A stretch of 7,657 nucleotides of DNA from Candidatus Thorarchaeota archaeon (GCA_030642465.1 DAOWNS010000078.1:1-7657), one strand, 5' to 3'; positions 1 through 6,266 are shown, counted from the first letter of the stretch. Notes: generated by a model not told the origin, from the sequence alone. Program-made: numbers and translations.

Positions 1-2849
1 GGCAATGTTTCCTCAAAGAGCACATCTCCTTGTTCGAGTTTTAGCTTCTGACCACTGACCTTAACAACTGCTGTTCCGTTTTTCCCAAGATCGTCCCTCA
101 GTTTGGCTGCATCCATTTCCTGAAGTGCATCCACAATGTCTTTCATCTTGTCCTTGAACTTGGGTCCCATGACCTTGTAGTCTGGCTTTATTGAGAGCTG
201 CACGAAACCTTCCATGACATCAGTTTCATAAACCTCGAAATCAGTCGTGTTGAGATCATCTAGTAACAATGACTTGAGGCTATTAGCGCTTTCAACGACC
301 TCCTTCGATGCCGCTATCAGTGTGATTTTGGCTACAGGATGCCTTAGTTTCACGCCCTTCTTGTTTCGAGCGTGACTTGAAGCCGATCTCAGTTCTTGCA
401 GAACATCGAAAGCACTCTCCTTCTTCAAGTCAAGGAAGGCTTTCTCCATGTCAGGCATGTCAGTCATGTTGATTGATTCAGGGAGGTTCTTTTGGAAACG
501 CATCAAGAAATCCCTGTGAATCTTCTCAGCTAGGAATGGCGTGAATCCATTCAAGCATCTCAGTATAGTTTGAAGCACATAGTACATGACGTCATAGGCC
601 ATGACCTTCTTGGGGTCTTCACTATCCAACCAGACTCGCTTCTTCACTATTGGCAGATAGACTCTGCTCAAGTCATCAGTGACGAAATCTAGTAGAACTC
701 GCCCCGCTAGATGCCATAGATGCTTCTCCATATTCTGATGAAATTGACCAACAACGCTCTGGACTTTTGATAATATCCACTTATCCTCAAGCTCTGCCTT
801 CTTGTAGCTCTTCTTCAACCTCTTCGGGTCAAACAGGAACGTATCGAGTTCCATGTACGTTTCGGCAAAGAGAGTGACGTTCCAGAGGATGTCAAGACTC
901 CTCCGGACCAAATCAATTTCTTTCCGGTCATAGTTCATCCGAGACCATGATGCGGACCGTGTAAGAACAAAGACCCTAAACGGGTCTGCGCCCACGGTTT
1001 CAAATGCATCCTTAGCCCACACAACATTTCCCTTTGACTTGCTCATCTTTTGGCCATCATCATCAAGAACATGCTCTTGGCTCACACACACCTTGAATGA
1101 AGCTTTGTTGTGCATGACCACTGACGTGTAGAGCAGACTATAGAACCACCCACGTGATTGATCGACAGCTTCAGTGATGAAATCGTAGGGGAATAGGCTC
1201 TCGAACAGACTTGGGTCCTTGAGGTAGCCCACGCTGGCAGTATGAGCCATCCCAGAATCTAGCCAGCAGTCAGTGACAAATGGCTCCCGGTGCATTTTTC
1301 CACCGCATTTCTTACACTCGAGTACAACTCGGTCAACCCAAGGTCTGTGCATCTCGAATTCATCGGGAAACTCAACAGCCAGATCTTTGAGCTCCTTTCT
1401 AGAGCCAACTACAACTTCCGCATTGCAGTCATCGCAGACCCACACGGGAAGTGGTGATCCCCAGATTCTGGAGCGTGATATGCACCAATCATCTGCATTC
1501 GCCAACCAGTCACCAAAACGGCCGGTGCCGGCCCATTCAGGGATCCAATCAACCGCCTTGTTCTGCGCGACAAGTTTGTCACGAACCCCGGTCATCTTGA
1601 GGAACCATTGTGTGCTGTCTGCTAAGTATATGAGCGGAGTGTCGCATCTCCAGCAGTGTGGGTATTCGTGTTCGATTTGCTCTTCATGAACGAGAAGTCC
1701 CTTTTCCTTAAGCAATCTGGGAACGTCTTCGTTCGTGTCGAATACGTACCTGTCCTTGAACATTGGGACCTCGTCCGTGAACTTCCCATCGGATGTAACT
1801 GGCACAAAAACAGGAACGTCAAATTCCCGAGCGACCACAAAGTCATCAGGGCCAAAACCTGGAGCTGTATGGACAAGGCCCGTTCCATCATCCACGGTAA
1901 CGTGCTTGCCCGTTACAATGGCGTGCATGTATTCTTCATTATGTTCTTGATGCCATGGCACTTCGTCTTTGAACGGGTGAACGTACTTCCAACCGAGCAT
2001 ATTTTTACCAATGGTTTCATCAGTGACTTGAAAGTCTTTGATCCCGATCTTCTCCATAATAATGTCTACAAGATCCTCTGCCAGCCACCATAGTTCATCC
2101 CCAACCTTCACCTTGACGTACCTGTATTTGGGATGGACAGATACCATCTCGTTTGATATCAACGTGAATGGAGTTGTTGTCCATACTACTAGGTACTCAT
2201 TCTCTCTATCCTGAAGTTTGAACTTCACGTAGACTGATGGATCTACTTTCGTCATGTATCCCTGGGAAACCTCATGACCTGAGAGGGCAGTATTGCACCT
2301 TGGGCATGTTGGGTTCACACGATACCCTCTCCCAAGGAGTCCTTTCTCATTCGCAAGTTTTAGGAAGTGCCAGACATGCTCTATGTAGTCATCCCTGCGC
2401 GTCTGGTATGCGTTTGGATAGTCCAACCAAAGACCAAGTCTTATCGAGTCATTGACCCATCGATCAAGGTAGAAATCAGTAAGATCCTTACACTTCTGAA
2501 CGAACTGGTCCATCCCCATGCTCGATTCGATGTGGCCTTTCTCTGCTATGCCTTCCTTCCTTTCCACTTCTAGCTCAACGGGAAGGCCCTGCATGTCCCA
2601 CCCGCCACGCCTCCAGACATTGTATCCCTTCATGGTCTGGTATCTAATTTCAGCATCCTTCATAGCTCGACCTCTTGCATGCCCGACGTGCATGAAGCCG
2701 TTTGTTGTGGGAGGCCCCTCAAGGAAATTCCAAGCCGGGCCTGACTTCCTCAAGTCAACAGTTTTTTCATAGATCTGGTTGGTGTTCCAGAACTCTAATA
2801 CTTCCTTCTCTACAGCTAAAGGATCATAGCGCTTGGGTAATGAACTCAA
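1..2849 (-). CDS. ileS: Isoleucyl-tRNA synthetase, archaeal type, C-terminus cut off by window edge
   Basis: Cytoplasmic class I synthetase that charges tRNA-Ile with isoleucine using ATP. The minus strand reads open for about 949 codons. Seen, numbering from the TTG at 2849: an N-terminal segment of the form KRYDPLAVEKEVLEFW; the HIGH signature as HVGH at residues 54-57 within GPPTTNGFMHVGHARG; CPRC at 182-185; the CP1 editing-domain threonine-rich stretch WTTTP at 223-227 and HTAPG at 327-331 followed by GPDD; further zinc-binding pairs CWRC at 399-402, CDDC at 472-475 and CKKC at 512-515; RGWFYSLL before KMSKS at 601-605; then an anticodon-binding-like helical region. Archaeal IleRS is usually about 1,050 residues, so roughly 100 C-terminal residues lie outside. 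The start is uncertain. TTG 2849 has a good Shine-Dalgarno 6 nt upstream and gives a family-like N-terminus. In-frame GTG at 2858 and GTG at 2900 are alternatives, and a stop lies further upstream. Identity is very secure; ValRS and LeuRS fit less well. Confidence 0.95.
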   Translation of the reverse strand, partial: MSSLPKRYDPLAVEKEVLEFWNTNQIYEKTVDLRKSGPAWNFLEGPPTTNGFMHVGHARGRAMKDAEIRYQTMKGYNVWRRGGWDMQGLPVELEVERKEGIAEKGHIESSMGMDQFVQKCKDLTDFYLDRWVNDSIRLGLWLDYPNAYQTRRDDYIEHVWHFLKLANEKGLLGRGYRVNPTCPRCNTALSGHEVSQGYMTKVDPSVYVKFKLQDRENEYLVVWTTTPFTLISNEMVSVHPKYRYVKVKVGDELWWLAEDLVDIIMEKIGIKDFQVTDETIGKNMLGWKYVHPFKDEVPWHQEHNEEYMHAIVTGKHVTVDDGTGLVHTAPGFGPDDFVVAREFDVPVFVPVTSDGKFTDEVPMFKDRYVFDTNEDVPRLLKEKGLLVHEEQIEHEYPHCWRCDTPLIYLADSTQWFLKMTGVRDKLVAQNKAVDWIPEWAGTGRFGDWLANADDWCISRSRIWGSPLPVWVCDDCNAEVVVGSRKELKDLAVEFPDEFEMHRPWVDRVVLECKKCGGKMHREPFVTDCWLDSGMAHTASVGYLKDPSLFESLFPYDFITEAVDQSRGWFYSLLYTSVVMHNKASFKVCVSQEHVLDDDGQKMSKSKGNVVWAKDAFETVGADPFRVFVLTRSASWSRMNYDRKEIDLVRRSLDILWNVTLFAETYMELDTFLFDPKRLKKSYKKAELEDKWILSKVQSVVGQFHQNMEKHLWHLAGRVLLDFVTDDLSRVYLPIVKKRVWLDSEDPKKVMAYDVMYYVLQTILRCLNGFTPFLAEKIHRDFLMRFQKNLPESINMTDMPDMEKAFLDLKKESAFDVLQELRSASSHARNKKGVKLRHPVAKITLIAASKEVVESANSLKSLLLDDLNTTDFEVYETDVMEGFVQLSIKPDYKVMGPKFKDKMKDIVDALQEMDAAKLRDDLGKNGTAVVKVSGQKLKLEQGDVLFEETL

Positions 2850-2855
2850 ACTGAA

Positions 2856-2863
2856 CACCTCTC
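2856..2863 (-). promoter_or_regulatory. Ribosome binding site supporting the TTG start of ileS
   Basis: On the minus strand GAGAGGTG lies 6 nt before the TTG at 2849. It is a strong match to the archaeal anti-Shine-Dalgarno and the main reason for choosing that start over GTG 2858 or GTG 2900, neither of which has a comparable site. Confidence 0.55.
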
Positions 2864-2966
2864 GGATTGATGTGACCTGAGCAATGAGTGCAAAAGACAC
2901 CCGTTGAATCGGGGCAAAGGCTGGGATGAACCGGACATAGCTAATCGTCTTGGAGAAGCGACGCTA

Positions 2967-2974
2967 GTTAATTT
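2967..2974 (-). promoter_or_regulatory. Candidate TATA box for ileS
   Basis: The minus strand reads AAATTAAC here. A start about 25 nt downstream would fall near 2944, giving a leader of about 95 nt to the TTG at 2849, or about 44 nt to the GTG at 2900. The match is modest and the neighbouring BRE is not distinctive. Confidence 0.3.
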
Positions 2975-3030
2975 GACAATCCATCCTGTAATTCACCTTT
3001 TTGGGCTGTTTGCTTGAAACATTTTCACGC

Positions 3031-3038
3031 TAATAAAA
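3031..3038 (+). promoter_or_regulatory. Candidate TATA box for the 3166 operon
   Basis: TAATAAAA is the most TATA-like octamer upstream of the plus-strand gene and would place transcription near 3058-3062, leaving a leader of roughly 105 nt. A second AT-rich stretch, TTAATTG at 3101-3107, would give a shorter leader of about 35 nt, so the choice is open. Confidence 0.35.
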
Positions 3039-3065
3039 AGGTTAGGCTAACACGTGTTGACCTTT
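3037..3065. repeat. Overlapping inverted repeats just downstream of a TATA-like box (possible operator)
   Basis: Three nested symmetries are visible. AACACGTGTT at 3049-3058 is a perfect 10-bp palindrome, flanked by GG and CC two bases out on each side. GTTAG-G-CTAAC occupies 3041-3051. AAAGGTTA (3037-3044) faces TGACCTTT (3058-3065), complementary at 7 of 8 positions. Placed between the TATA-like box and the predicted start, this could be a repressor site. It is short enough that chance cannot be excluded. Confidence 0.35.
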
Positions 3066-3154
3066 GATGCACCTGAATTGAAGAGAGACCCGACCAACAC
3101 TTAATTGTTAGATGCTTTTCCCAGTCAGATAGATTGGGACTAGTGCCCGAATAC

Positions 3155-3160
3155 GGTGGT
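3155..3160 (+). promoter_or_regulatory. Ribosome binding site of the 223-aa gene
   Basis: GGTGGT sits 5 nt before the ATG at 3166 and is a good Shine-Dalgarno. It fixes the start of the 223-residue protein. Confidence 0.6.
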
Positions 3161-3165
3161 AATCA

Positions 3166-3837
3166 ATGAGTGCTCTGGAAGACAGAACCTTAGACAAGCT
3201 TGCGGATATGATATACAACACACAGTTGCAGGATCTGCTTGAAATTTGGCGTGCCATAAGACCAAAGATGGATTCCGAGGGCGCTGAGGCTGTGAAGGCA
3301 GCCTTTGAGGGTGCCAAGAACAGATTCCTAACGGGCCCATTTGAGAGCCATGTGGAGGTTCGATGGGGAATGAACCAATGCGTTCACTGCAATGATGATA
3401 ACATCGAGAAAAACGGCATTGCGTATGTTCAGTCAAGCGGCGATGGTCTGGAATTCAACACTTGTCTCAACTGCAACATCGGGATTCTATACAATCTCGC
3501 TTTTGCGAAGGCGACCCTGGACAGCTATCTCGTACCACTCGGCAAGCTGGGACAGTTCAATGGAATGTCATTCTATTGGAGTGCCATCCTTCCCACAGAG
3601 ATGGAAAAGTTTCAGCCAGTCTACGAAGTGGTGAACCAGGGGCAGTGGATTGGTAGCATTTCATTCGATGAATCATTGACACCGCGATACCTACCATTTG
3701 TTTCGATGACTGAGTCGATTTCTCGGGGCGCGGATGAGCCTTGGACCTCGGACCTCCCCGAAGATATGAAGGCTGCTGTTGAAGCCTTCGTCACAGAGGC
3801 AAAACCTCAGATTGAGGTGTCTCTTACGTTGAGGTGA
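3166..3837 (+). CDS. Unrecognised 223-residue protein with a four-cysteine (zinc-ribbon-like) centre
   Basis: I do not recognise the family. Seen: an N-terminal mainly helical, charged part (residues 1-55, with the patterns LADMIYNTQLQDLLEIWRAI and AEAVKAAFEGAKNRF); a central pair of CxxC motifs, C72-VH-C75 and C100-LN-C103, separated by 24 residues, the spacing of a zinc ribbon or rubredoxin-like knuckle; then an aromatic and hydrophobic stretch (FNGMSFYWSAILP, 131-143) and an acidic C-terminal helix near 198-212. No signal peptide or convincing membrane helix is apparent, so it is probably cytoplasmic. The start is backed by GGTGGT 5 nt upstream. The stop is only 16 bp before the MazG-like gene, so the two are probably co-transcribed. 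Metal binding is an inference from the cysteines; any enzymatic or DNA-binding role would be a guess. Confidence 0.8.
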   Translation: MSALEDRTLDKLADMIYNTQLQDLLEIWRAIRPKMDSEGAEAVKAAFEGAKNRFLTGPFESHVEVRWGMNQCVHCNDDNIEKNGIAYVQSSGDGLEFNTCLNCNIGILYNLAFAKATLDSYLVPLGKLGQFNGMSFYWSAILPTEMEKFQPVYEVVNQGQWIGSISFDESLTPRYLPFVSMTESISRGADEPWTSDLPEDMKAAVEAFVTEAKPQIEVSLTLR

Positions 3838-3853
3838 CCCGATAGTACTGCTG

Positions 3854-4171
3854 GTGCAATCATTGAGAGAGAAACTAGTGCGTGATAGAATCCCCGAGAT
3901 TATCCGATCTAGGGGCGCACAACCAACAGTTAGAACCGCGTCGGAGGACGAGCTGGATCTGCTAATGCGAACCAAGATTGTTGAGGAGGCGGAGGAGCTT
4001 CTTTCTTCCGGTGAAACTGAGGAGATCGTTGATCTCCTTGAAGTTATTGATGCTTTGATTCAGTTAAGGGGTCTCAGCTCTACTGAACTTGATCAACTGA
4101 GGGAAAAGAAGAACCGGGCACGGGGCAGCTTCAAACGCGGCTACGTGCTATTACTCGATGATTCAGAATAA
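3854..4171 (+). CDS. MazG-like all-alpha NTP pyrophosphohydrolase (house-cleaning type)
   Basis: Predicted to hydrolyse noncanonical or excess NTPs to NMP and pyrophosphate, cleaning the nucleotide pool in the cytoplasm. Seen: the N-terminal signature EKLVRDRIPEIIRSRG (residues 6-21) typical of the small phosphoribosyl-ATP pyrophosphohydrolase-like/MazG branch; the metal-binding motif EExxE as E44, E45 and E48, followed by ExxD as E57 and D60 in helix EEIVDLLEVIDAL; and a C-terminal RARGSFKRGYVLL segment also usual in the family. At 105 residues it is the normal size for a single-domain member. The GTG at 3854 is taken as start. TTG at 3863 would give MREKLVRD, which fits the family equally well, and neither has a clear Shine-Dalgarno. 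It follows the four-cysteine gene by 16 bp. Its substrate cannot be told from sequence, and a histidine-pathway HisE role is unlikely without his genes nearby. Confidence 0.85.
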   Translation: MQSLREKLVRDRIPEIIRSRGAQPTVRTASEDELDLLMRTKIVEEAEELLSSGETEEIVDLLEVIDALIQLRGLSSTELDQLREKKNRARGSFKRGYVLLLDDSE

Positions 4172-4205
4172 CGCACATGATTCACTCATCATACTCTGAA
4201 CCATT

Positions 4206-4220
4206 GGACAAAGGTTATAT
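4206..4220 (+). promoter_or_regulatory. Candidate BRE/TATA promoter of tes
   Basis: A purine-rich ACAAAGG is followed by TTATAT (4215-4220), a reasonable archaeal BRE-plus-TATA arrangement. Transcription would begin near 4243-4247, directly at the foot of the leader hairpin, giving a leader of about 50 nt before the GTG at 4294. Confidence 0.45.
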
Positions 4221-4247
4221 CCAAAAAATTCAGGCCTCTGCGCGTAA

Positions 4248-4270
4248 TACCACCCTGTTCAGTGGTGGTA
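4248..4270 (+). promoter_or_regulatory. Hairpin in the tes leader that would bury a GGTGGT Shine-Dalgarno
   Basis: TACCACC (4248-4254) is exactly complementary to GGTGGTA (4264-4270), a 7-bp stem with a 9-nt loop. The 3' arm contains GGTGGT, which lies 8 nt before an ATG at 4278. By the predicted promoter the hairpin would sit at or near the 5' end of the tes mRNA, where it could affect translation or stability. No T-run follows, so it is not an intrinsic terminator. Confidence 0.45.
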
Positions 4271-4277
4271 ATTTATT

Positions 4278-4304
4278 ATGGAGTTGAACAATCGTGGCAA
4301 CTGA
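4278..4304 (+). other. Possible 8-codon leader ORF overlapping the tes start
   Basis: ATG at 4278 opens an ORF reading MELNNRGN and stopping at TGA 4302-4304, in a different frame from tes and overlapping its GTG start (4294). GGTGGT lies 8 nt upstream. It could couple or compete with tes initiation, but an ORF this short is easily a chance occurrence. No homology can be expected from 8 residues. Confidence 0.2.
4280..4283 (+). promoter_or_regulatory. Ribosome binding site for the GTG start of tes
   Basis: GGAG lies 10 nt before GTG 4294, within the leader ORF. No in-frame ATG gives a plausible alternative N-terminus, so GTG is preferred. Confidence 0.45.
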
Positions 4305-5931
4305 TGAAGTAAAGCCAATTCCGGAAGAGCCAATCCCTCATGGAGACGTTTCTAGATACCATATTGAGCTACATCCCGAAAAGGAACTTCCGTACACTAC
4401 GCAGTCCATCTGCCCGGAGTGCTTCCTAGAGCATGATGAAGTAAATGTGATAGATGCTACCCTCTATGAAGAGGACGGCAAGGTCATGTACAAGAAGACC
4501 TGCGAGAAGCACGGTGAATTCATTGACATCTACTGGGGCGACGCAGACATGTGGAGAAAAGCCCAGAAACGGTGGTACAAGACAGTGGGCCTGGACAATC
4601 CCAGAACCAAAACGGTGAAGGGCTGTCCTGAAGACTGTGGTCAGTGTCCAGAACACAAGACCCACACAGCTCTCGCTTTGCTAGATGTTACTAATCGCTG
4701 CAACTTGCGATGCCCAATTTGTTTCGCAGTGGCTGCGGAAGGGGGCACTGTGTATGAACCCTCGCCGGAGCAAGTCCTTGAGATGATGAGAAACCTTCGG
4801 AGGAATCTGCCAGTTACTACGCCCGCTATCCAGTTTGCAGGTGGAGAGCCAACCGTTAGTAAGCACCTGCCACAATACATCAAATGGGCGAAGCAGCTGG
4901 GGTTCAGCAATGTTCAGATTGCCAGTAATGCCATCAGAATTGGTAAGAGCAAGGCGTACCTGCAAGAGCTTCGTGACGCAGGCCTTTCAACAATCTATAT
5001 GCAATTTGACGGCGTTACACCGGAGCCATACATTGTGGCCAGAGGCAGCAATATCCTGCCTGTAAAGAAGCAGGCCATACAGAACGCTCGCGAGATTGGC
5101 ATGCATTCTCTCATCTTAGTCCCAACAGTGGTTCGTGGTGTGAATGAAGACCAAGTTGGAAGAATCATTGAGTTTGCCGTGGAGAACCGAGATGTAATTC
5201 GCTGTGTCAACTTTCAACCTGTAAGTATCACTGGACGGATTGATCATAAAGCACGCAAAGAGATGCGAATCACGATACCCGATGTCATCAAGTTAATCGA
5301 GGAACAGACCGAAGGTCGGATACCTGCCACGGAATGGTTCACCGTGCCTTCGATGATGCCTCTAGGTCGCGGTCTGGGTTTCATGAGGGGTAGTCCCCAC
5401 CTTGAGCTTGGCACACACTTCGCTTGTGGAATGTCCACATTCATCTACATCAACGATGACGGAAGCTACAAGCCCATTACTGACGTGATCGATATTGACA
5501 GGTTCATCGATCTGTTTGTGGTTATCTCGAATATCTATGCAGATAAGAAGAAAGGCGCCAGCAAACGGGCCAAGGCTAAACTCGCGGCAGGTCTTCGTCA
5601 CATCAAGGATAAGGGCATGCTCAAGGAGCTCGTGAACGCATTCCTGAAAACAGGCGATTACGAAGCCCTCTCCAAATTCATGAATCGGATAATCATGATT
5701 GGAATGATGCATTTCCAGGACCCATACAACTTGGATCTAGAGCGTGTGCAGCATTGTGACATTAACTACGCAGTGCCGGACGGCAGGATAATCCCATTCT
5801 GCACGATGAATACAATTCACAGGTCACGAGTGGAAAAGAAGTTCTCGATACCTGTTAAGGAATGGCGAGCTGGTCACAGACCCACACAAGTCGAGGAAGA
5901 CAGCCTCTCCAAACCGTACACCGGTGCGTAA
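4294..5931 (+). CDS. tes: Tetraether lipid synthase, radical SAM (Tes / GDGT-MAS family)
   Basis: Family members join the phytanyl chain ends of archaeol-type diether lipids by C-C bond formation, using radical SAM chemistry, to give membrane-spanning tetraether (GDGT) or macrocyclic lipids; they act at the cytoplasmic face of the membrane. Seen in 545 residues: an N-terminal rubredoxin-like site (C40-PE-C43 and C70 with H73); an auxiliary cluster motif C111-x3-C115-x2-C118 followed by PEHKTHT; the radical SAM motif C136-x3-C140-x2-C143 in DVTNRCNLRCPICFA; the GGEPT motif at 183-187; a TIM-barrel-like core; and further C-terminal cysteines C378, C488 and C503, which suit a third cluster. This agrees with the several iron-sulfur clusters plus one mononuclear iron known for the M. 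jannaschii homologue. Start is GTG with GGAG 10 nt upstream. The gene has its own promoter and terminator and appears monocistronic. A related radical SAM paralogue with another lipid substrate is the main alternative. Confidence 0.88.
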   Translation: MATDEVKPIPEEPIPHGDVSRYHIELHPEKELPYTTQSICPECFLEHDEVNVIDATLYEEDGKVMYKKTCEKHGEFIDIYWGDADMWRKAQKRWYKTVGLDNPRTKTVKGCPEDCGQCPEHKTHTALALLDVTNRCNLRCPICFAVAAEGGTVYEPSPEQVLEMMRNLRRNLPVTTPAIQFAGGEPTVSKHLPQYIKWAKQLGFSNVQIASNAIRIGKSKAYLQELRDAGLSTIYMQFDGVTPEPYIVARGSNILPVKKQAIQNAREIGMHSLILVPTVVRGVNEDQVGRIIEFAVENRDVIRCVNFQPVSITGRIDHKARKEMRITIPDVIKLIEEQTEGRIPATEWFTVPSMMPLGRGLGFMRGSPHLELGTHFACGMSTFIYINDDGSYKPITDVIDIDRFIDLFVVISNIYADKKKGASKRAKAKLAAGLRHIKDKGMLKELVNAFLKTGDYEALSKFMNRIIMIGMMHFQDPYNLDLERVQHCDINYAVPDGRIIPFCTMNTIHRSRVEKKFSIPVKEWRAGHRPTQVEEDSLSKPYTGA

Positions 5932-5958
5932 TTCGAAACCACTGCAGAAAGTACTGTC

Positions 5959-5992
5959 AGCCTCCCTCATGGGGGGCTTCTCCCTCTTTTTT
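5959..5992 (+). terminator. Intrinsic-type terminator after tes
   Basis: AGCCTCCC (5959-5966) pairs with GGGGGGCT (5971-5978) in an 8-bp stem (one G-U) with a TCAT loop. A pyrimidine-rich stretch follows, ending in six Ts (5987-5992). It begins 27 bp after the tes stop and separates tes from the downstream region. Confidence 0.75.
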
Positions 5993-6013
5993 GCTCCCTG
6001 TTGTTAAACTTGG

Positions 6014-6065
6014 ATTAAACCCAATTTCGCGCAAGAATTGAAATCCAACGCACGGAAGGTTTAAT
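6014..6065. repeat. Separated inverted repeat around the 6060 TATA-like box
   Basis: ATTAAACC (6014-6021) is the exact reverse complement of GGTTTAAT (6058-6065), and the second arm overlaps the TATA-like box. A similar GTTAAAC occurs at 6003-6009. The arms are 36 bp apart. This could be a paired binding site or simply AT-rich chance similarity. Confidence 0.25.
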
Positions 6066-6067
6066 AA
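6060..6067 (+). promoter_or_regulatory. Candidate TATA box for the structured element at about 6090
   Basis: TTTAATAA preceded by purine-rich GGAAGG resembles an archaeal BRE/TATA. Transcription would start near 6088-6092, just before the first long-range pairing arm. Confidence 0.4.
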
Positions 6068-6089
6068 GACGGCAGGTTGCAGAATGTAA

Positions 6090-6240
6090 TGGACATGGTA
6101 GGAATCGAGGGTGATATCCTGCTATGACTGGTTAAGCAAAGGCGGTCATTTGGGCTAGTTTTTCGTTACATGCCCTCAATTACGAAACTCCCCCCTCCTA
6201 CCACGATTACCCAGATGACCGCCACCTTCTCATTTTTCTT
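6090..6240 (+). ncRNA. Candidate structured RNA with crossing long-range helices (or phzF leader)
   Basis: No ORF explains this stretch. Helix B: 6141-6154 pairs with 6210-6223 over 14 uninterrupted base pairs (one G-U). Helix A: TGGTAGGA (6096-6103) pairs exactly with TCCTACCA (6196-6203). A and B interleave, so they form a pseudoknot or are alternative states. Inside B, 6157-6166 pairs with 6182-6189 (two-T bulge) around a 15-nt loop, and the loop's CCCTC (6173-6177) can pair with GAGGG (6107-6111). ATGTAATG (6084-6091) also matches CGTTACAT (6164-6171). A TATA-like box lies 25-30 bp upstream, and after helix B comes a pyrimidine/T-rich tract (6225-6245) like an archaeal terminator. I could not match it to SRP RNA, RNase P RNA, 5S rRNA, tRNA, C/D or H/ACA RNA. 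The strand is inferred from promoter and T-tract placement. Confidence 0.5.
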
Positions 6241-6266
6241 CTCTCAGAAATTACCATATGCGATTG

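Larger units (their letters stand above)
2850..3165. other. Divergent intergenic region between ileS and the 223-aa gene
   Basis: No ORF of useful length was seen here. The region separates two divergent genes and contains a minus-strand TATA-like box (2967-2974), plus-strand AT-rich boxes at 3031-3038 and about 3101-3107, an operator-like cluster of inverted repeats (3037-3065) and the Shine-Dalgarno of the next gene (3155-3160). The part nearest ileS (2850-2900) could be coding if ileS starts at the upstream GTG. Confidence 0.6.

Noticed and set aside
1273..2772. Several plus-strand ORFs of 68-145 codons
   Set aside because: They lie opposite the ileS reading frame, which contains all synthetase motifs without interruption. 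Their translations are low-complexity and resemble nothing known.
4177..4192. ATGAT/ATCAT inverted repeat after the MazG-like gene as a terminator
   Set aside because: Only 5 AT-rich pairs and no T-run follow, too weak to call.
3155..4272. Same GGTGGTAAT string at 3155-3163 and 4264-4272, considered as a shared regulatory motif
   Set aside because: It is essentially a Shine-Dalgarno core plus AT bases, and two copies can be chance.
4426..5712. Minus-strand and alternate-frame ORFs inside tes
   Set aside because: The tes frame holds every conserved motif across this span; the others lack ribosome binding sites and recognisable domains.
6090..6240. Candidate RNA considered as H/ACA or C/D box guide RNA, SRP RNA or RNase P RNA
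   Set aside because: No proper C/D boxes, no ACA box and pocket geometry (the lower stem is 14 bp with a very lopsided internal loop), and none of the universal core motifs of SRP or RNase P RNA were found.
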